Part shown: piece after piece, positions 59,068 to 64,000 of the stretch
How positions within the stretch are numbered: the stretch's first letter is position 1
How the letters are laid out: each line of letters opens with the position of its first letter
Source: Polytrichum commune
Taxonomy: Eukaryota > Streptophyta > Polytrichopsida > Polytrichales > Polytrichaceae
DNA: 64,000 nt
Assembly (NCBI GenBank): GCA_950295325.1
Contig: OX485806.1
Location: 58,151,169-58,215,168 of the forward strand
Direction: 5' to 3'
The notes under the pieces: generated by a model
What the model saw: only the letters and a program-made list of their open reading frames with translations
What the model was told of the DNA's origin: nothing
Databases searched by the model: none
Translations under genes and position numbers: made by a program

Positions 59068-60040
59068 TGTCGCAACCCTTGCTAGGTCCCTTAATAATCT
59101 TGCCAATTTTCGTTTCTAGCAAAGGTTACGAGCGCTAACCATTCGCATTCCGCCATGCTAATGGATAGCTCCTCTTACCCCGGACCAATAGTTCATAGGA
59201 GGGAACCAACCCTCCTACTTTGCTTTCGGGACTCACCCCTTAATCGGTAACCCATTTCCCCAATGTGGACTTCCATCCATGGAAGTCCAATCCTATGTTG
59301 ATCATCGCGTTGCCGGAGCAACACTACAACAACCCGAACCATACTAGGCAACTATGGCCTCACATTGGGCCAATGCCCATGGAGGCCGTGCCGTTCGGCC
59401 TCGGGTGGGTGAGGCCACACCACCTCACCCATATAAGCCTCTAGGACTTCACGCGGGGCCCCTACCCCACCGTCAACCAACCTCTTGTCTCTCTACCAAG
59501 AGTTGGGGCCAAGTGGACATTTTCCTTTAGCTGCTGGGCCTAGAACCCCCCCAGCAGCTTCAGACCATCATAACTTCCTTGTATGATGTCTGATCATAAC
59601 AACCAACCACTCCATGTTCATCTACGCTTCACGTAGATGCCAATGGACTCCTCACTTGCTCCATTTGAGCAAGTCTTGAGGAAGTTATGCCTGTTTGAAC
59701 CTTGGCAGTCCCGGGAATCACTCCCAGGCACTGCTGTAGCAGGGCGCTGTCCCGGGACAGCGCCCCACTCAAATGGCCATAACTCCTAGCTCACACCTCC
59801 GATTGAGGTGTTCTTGAGCTTCCTAGAATCACCACGCCATGAGCTACGCATAGCTCATGGCCTTACCCTTGTGCCTCCTAGTCTCCGTGGGTGGGAGGCG
59901 TTCCCAACGCCCGGGGCCCTCACCCACACTAGGATCACTTGGGCCCTCTCACCAACGGAGCCACAAGTCCCGGGTGTCACTCCGGGGTCCCCCTTGTGCC
60001 CATGGTGTTTCGGGCACTCCTCATGGAGAGGTGCGCGACA
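59068..60040 (-). mobile_element. R element LTR (R-E), shared by the two tandem units
   Basis: 973 bp, TGTCGCAACCC...GTGCGCGACA, 6237 bp to the right of R-D. It is 5' LTR of unit 1 and 3' LTR of unit 2; no target duplication separates it from either internal region. Confidence 0.94.
59431..59436 (-). promoter_or_regulatory. Candidate TATA box in the R LTR
   Basis: In sense GGCTTATATGGGTG lies about 605 bp into the LTR; the ATATAA on the plus strand is kept in R-A, R-D, R-E and R-F. It is a plausible core promoter for the element; no other element was identified. Confidence 0.35.
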
Positions 60041-60880
60041 CTCACCCCCACCATACGGAGTCGATGCCCTCATCGACTATACTCGTAGTCGGCACACCAA
60101 TTCTCAAGTTGCCATCCTCTATGGTGCGGCATTGTGTTTACCTTAGGGCGCGACCCCCACAATGCATCTTCAAATTTGGCATAGTCCCAAAGGTGTCGTT
60201 CCTAGGTGGTCCGTTAGCGACCTTGGATCTCTCCTCCAAGGACCTAACCTATACTGGACCCACCTACTTTGGGACTCACTTGGGTTGCCCCTCCTTTAGG
60301 GCCTCCCCCGTTAGGCTCCACTAGCCTAACATGACACATCTAGGCGAGACCTCAACGCTTCCACTAAGTTGTCTCGGTTGCAACTCCGAGATGGCTTTCC
60401 ATTGTTAAGCCACGCCTCGATCGCACGGGGGTGATGCCAAGTCCCGCCCGACTCGGTTCTCACTTTGCTCTTTCGAGACATGGGTTCATGATTCCCATGC
60501 ACCAACTCTCGTTAGCTCGCAGGTAGCACTTTTATGAGCACGCGCCATCACCTTGTCCCCGCCCGGACAAGCCCACAACTAAGATGTTTCTTGGTTTTAT
60601 CCAAGGCCCCTCCAAGCCATGGCCCCAATTACTCGGCTTACCCAACCTAGTTTGGCATGTCTATTCCCCCTCTTCCATTAACCAAGCACAAGTACAAGAC
60701 TAGGACCTCATCTCATACTTTTCTCTTTGCACCACTAAAGTTTGGATTTTATTCCCTCAAGCCAAAGAACAAGTGCATGTTGTGGAGCAATTAACCTCAA
60801 AGCTATGTTTGCTACTAGAGTCTCTCCCCCACTAAAGGAGATTGATGTCCTCATCAATGCCTACGCTTCTTTTTATTGGA
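60041..60880 (-). mobile_element. 3' untranslated region of R unit 2
   Basis: Near-identical to 53803-54640, including the purine tract next to the LTR (60041-60052). Confidence 0.8.
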
Positions 60881-60889
60881 ATGTCTAGC

Positions 60890-62300
60890 CTTAGTTTCTT
60901 CAAAGTGCTTCACCAATTCATTGGTGTTGACCATGTCTCTTGCCGCCACCCAAGCGGTTTCTTTCTCATGGTATCCTCACCATTTCACCAAGTATTCCTT
61001 TGTACTTTTTCTTTCCTTTTCATTTGGGCTTCCTACACTTGAGGATGCCCTCTTACCTCATGTTCCAAATGACGTCCACAAGGCCGGAAGGTGGCCTAAT
61101 CACTTGCTTGTGATCGGGCCACAAGGTGTCGTCCTAAAATGACTTTCGTAATGAGACATGAAATGTCGGATGCACTTTGATCTCCGGCGGTAATTCCAAC
61201 TTATATATGTCCTTGACCACTTGTTCCACAATGGGAAACGGAGCTCCAATTTTGGACATGAACTTTGGAGTGAGGCCTTCCGGCTAAGTGAAGTTGTTCA
61301 CATTCAACAACGCCTTTTGGCCCACCTCATTCTCCACTTCGCGTCTTCCGGCATTGACTTGCACTTCGTACCACCTTCGGGCTTTCTCCACCAACAACTT
61401 GGTCATCTCCAAGACTTGTTCACGCTTCTTGGCCAAGTCCTCACCATCTTGGTTGAACTCTAGTGTTGAATGTGCCCCCTCGAGAGCTAGGTTAATAGGT
61501 TGGAGCGCATCCACTCCATAAGCCACCACCAAAGACCACCCCTTGGTAGCCAAGTGCGTGGCTACATTGCAATTACACTCCGCTCGACCCACATAGTCCG
61601 CCCAATCTCCTTGGTCCGCCCCCACCAAGTTCCTCAAGTATTGCTTCAAGACTCCATTCACACGCTCCGATTTCCCATTCATTTGGGAATGCAAGGTCGT
61701 GCTAAACCTTAGTTTCATTCCGACCTCCTTAGAGAAATGCATTGAAAATGCACTTGTGAACTTTGGATCTTGATCCCACACAATCACTCTTGGCAACCCG
61801 TGGTGCCTCAACCATCCTTTGAGAAAAGGCTATGCGGTCTCCAACGCGGTGGCGGTTCCCACAATCGGCACCATGTGTGCCAACTTGGCAAACCACTCTA
61901 CCATCAACAAGATGGCATCATACCCATGTGACTCCGGCAAACTTGTGATCAAGTCCATGCACATACCATGCCATGGCGCCAACGGGATAGGCAACGGTTG
62001 CAAGAAGCCGCCTTGCTTTTGGTAAGATGCTCGGTTCACTTGGCAATTTGATTCAAACCTTCACAAAGTGGGCTATATCTTCCTTTATGCACCGCCAATG
62101 GTACCTCCAAGACACCATTCTATGGCGGCTTTTTCTTTCTCCTCTATGGCCGGCAATAGGACTATCATATTCCTCCTTCAAAACCGATAGCCTCAACTTG
62201 CCTTGTGGCACATATACCCGACTTTGTTTGCACTTGAACAATCCGTCCACCAACTTAACCTCTTTGAGCACCTTGCTCTTGCGAAGCTCACCTAAAAGCT
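60890..62300 (-). pseudogene. Integrase with chromodomain, R unit 2
   Basis: The frame 61284-61811 has VIVWDQDPKFTSAF and NGKSERVNGVLKQYLRNLVG, then NVNNFT before a stop. The core start MCMDLITSLPESHGYDAILL is at 61830-62039 and the zinc-domain remnant at 62053-62271. The chromodomain end is at about 60890-61005. Matches unit 1 position by position at an offset of about 6238 bp with few substitutions. Confidence 0.9.
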
Positions 62301-62533
62301 TTTGTGCTTTGGGGTAGTGAATTTACCCCTCCCGTATCTTGCATCACAAGTTTCCTTTGCCGGCACACATTAGCCACAAGGTTTGGATGGTTCTCATTGC
62401 TTGGAACTCTTCCGGTCTACTTCGCGCATCCGGCACCACATTTCCACGGTCCGGTTTGTGGATCAAATCCACCTTCATAAGCGCCAAACTATCATGCCTC
62501 CGCAATGACTTCGCGTTCACTTATGCTTGTATG

Positions 62534-63560
62534 TCAAAATACTTTTAGGACACATTGTCCATGTAGACCTTTGCTTTGTGCGACCCCATATAATGTCGCC
62601 ACATCTTCAAGCAATGCACTACGGCAAAGAAGTTGTTTGTCATGAGTTGGTTGTCTTCTTTGACAACCATCGAGCTTTATGCTCCCATATGCAATGGCCA
62701 TCCATCTTACACATAATCCACCATTGGCAAAGGCACTCACCCCCGTATGCACCTCGAAAGGTTTGTCAAGCTCCGCGAACTTGAGCACGGGCGGCGAAGA
62801 GAACTTGGTGTCAAGCTCCCCAAAGACTCGTGACAAACATCATCCCACTCTTGGGATAGCCATTTCTTCCACAAGTCGCACAAGGTGGGACAACCATCGA
62901 GCTTCATGCTCTCATATGCCATGGCCATCCATCTTGCCTCAACGTCCGCCAATGGTAAAGTCACTCGCCCCCGTATGTACCTCAAAAGGTTTGTCAAACT
63001 CCGCGAACTTGAGCACGGGCGGCGAAGAGAACTTGCTCTTAAGCTTCTCAAAGACTTGGTGGCAAGGCTCATCCCACTCTTGGGATAGCCATTTCTTTCA
63101 CAAGTCGCACAAGGTTTGACAACCTTTAAGCTTAATGCTCCCATATGCAATGGGCATCCATCTTGGATCAACATCCGCCAATGGTAAAGTTACTCGCCCC
63201 CGTATGCACCTCAAAAGGTTTGTCAAATTTCGCAAACTTGAGCACGGGCGGCGAAGAAAACTTGGTCTTAAGCTCCTTAAAGACTTGGTGGCAAAGCTCA
63301 TCCCACTTTTGGGATAGCCATTTCTTGCATAAGTTGGACAAGGTCGGACAACCATCGAGCTTCATGCTCTTATATGCAATGGCCATCCATTTTGCCTCAA
63401 CATCCGCCAATGCTAATGTCACTCGCCCCCGTATGCACCTCAAAAGGTTTGTCAAAGTCCGCGAACTTAAGCACGGGTGGCGAAGAGAACTTGTTTTTGA
63501 GCCCCCCCAAAGGCTTGGTGACAAGGCTCATCCCACTCTTGGGATAGCCATTTTCCTCAA
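62534..63560 (-). pseudogene. RNase H/RT junction region with 229-bp tandem array, R unit 2
   Basis: CATCCCACT begins at 62841, 63070, 63299 and 63529 (periods 229, 229, 230). RNase H text KFSSPPVLKFAELDKPFEVH is repeated in shifting frames. Same unit number as in R unit 1. Confidence 0.88.
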
Positions 63561-64000
63561 TAAGTTGAATAAGGTCCTAGCAACCTTAGAAAACTCTCGA
63601 ATGAAGTTGTGGTACTAATTGGCTAGGCCAACAAATGACCTAAGCCCTTTTGAATCAAGGGCCAATTCTCCTTTTAGATTGCCTTGACATTCTTCATGTT
63701 TGTCCACCAACTTCATTTATCACCACATACCTCAAGAGCTCAATCTCTCGTTGAGCAAAGTTATTTTTCACTTCTTGGCGGTAATTTTTTTTTTGGGCAA
63801 CACATTGGTGAATACATCCTTGTATTTCACCAACATCACACCAATGTTGTTTGGGGGAGGCCCATCTTTCCTAGCCTCCCAATACGTTCCTTGGAGTTGC
63901 TCCAATTGAACCACGACCATTATGTTTTTTTTTTTTTTTTTTTTTTTAATTCGGTCCATTAAGACCAAATTCAACTTAGGTCCTCCTACCATAGGAGTCA
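63561..64000 (-). pseudogene. RT thumb and N-terminal remnant, R unit 2 (runs off the window)
   Basis: The thumb-type segment lies near 63600-63700, then with the same catalytic-core deletion as unit 1 the text continues to YKDVFTNVLPKKK (about 63790-63830) and MVGGPKLNLVLMD. Includes a long T run at 63926-63947. Confidence 0.78.

Overview
The window looks like a repeat-rich plant nuclear genome. It has no rRNA, tRNA, operon or other prokaryotic signature. It is dominated by nested and decayed Ty3/gypsy retrotransposons. The one host-like gene has classical GT-AG introns, and plant-type telomere-like TTTAGGG units occur. Several families resemble, from memory and unchecked, elements known from streptophyte algae and seed-free plants. 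I cannot name the species. No clearly intact, expressed gene is present.

Layout. 1-22 kb: AT-rich sequence with one badly decayed multi-copy coding remnant (2.8-5.3 kb), a pair of ~2.5 kb diverged direct repeats (5.3-7.8 and 13.6-16.0 kb), small tandem repeats and one solo LTR. 22.4-41.3 kb: a nested locus. A solo LTR of a family here called R (22426-23053 plus 40956-41299, target-site duplication TTCAT on both sides) is split by a 17.9 kb insertion (23054-40955, CACC on both sides). The insertion is a gypsy-type element transcribed on the minus strand: gag (two zinc knuckles) - protease - DNMT3/DRM-like cytosine-C5 methyltransferase - RT - RNase H - integrase with a C-terminal PHD finger. 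A second, more decayed copy at 42.0-49.3 kb has the same gag-PR-methyltransferase-RT-RNase H order. This element, with a chromatin writer and a chromatin reader in one polyprotein, is the main find.

Inside the first copy, between RNase H and integrase, lies a multi-exon gene fragment (25.7-30.5 kb, minus strand). It encodes a ParB-like domain followed by a region resembling a beta-type N4/N6 DNA methyltransferase. Exon phases are all compatible, but there is one in-frame stop and both gene ends are lost. It sits between two R LTRs in inverted orientation.

49.4-52.8 kb: non-coding sequence, including a TCCGGA-rich stretch. 52.8-64 kb: two head-to-tail 6.24 kb units of the R retroelement itself (LTR-internal-LTR-internal), minus sense. 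The R element is a chromodomain gypsy element (chromovirus type) that has lost its RT catalytic core and carries a 229-bp tandem array across the RT/RNase H junction. R LTRs occur eight times in the window; four are solo LTRs with perfect 5-bp target duplications, and the LTR is packed with hairpins that show paired substitutions between copies.

The genes do not form a pathway. The window records successive insertions: R, then the methyltransferase element into R, then R into the methyltransferase element. Decay is largely by CAG-to-TAG and CGA-to-TGA changes, as expected for methylated cytosines.
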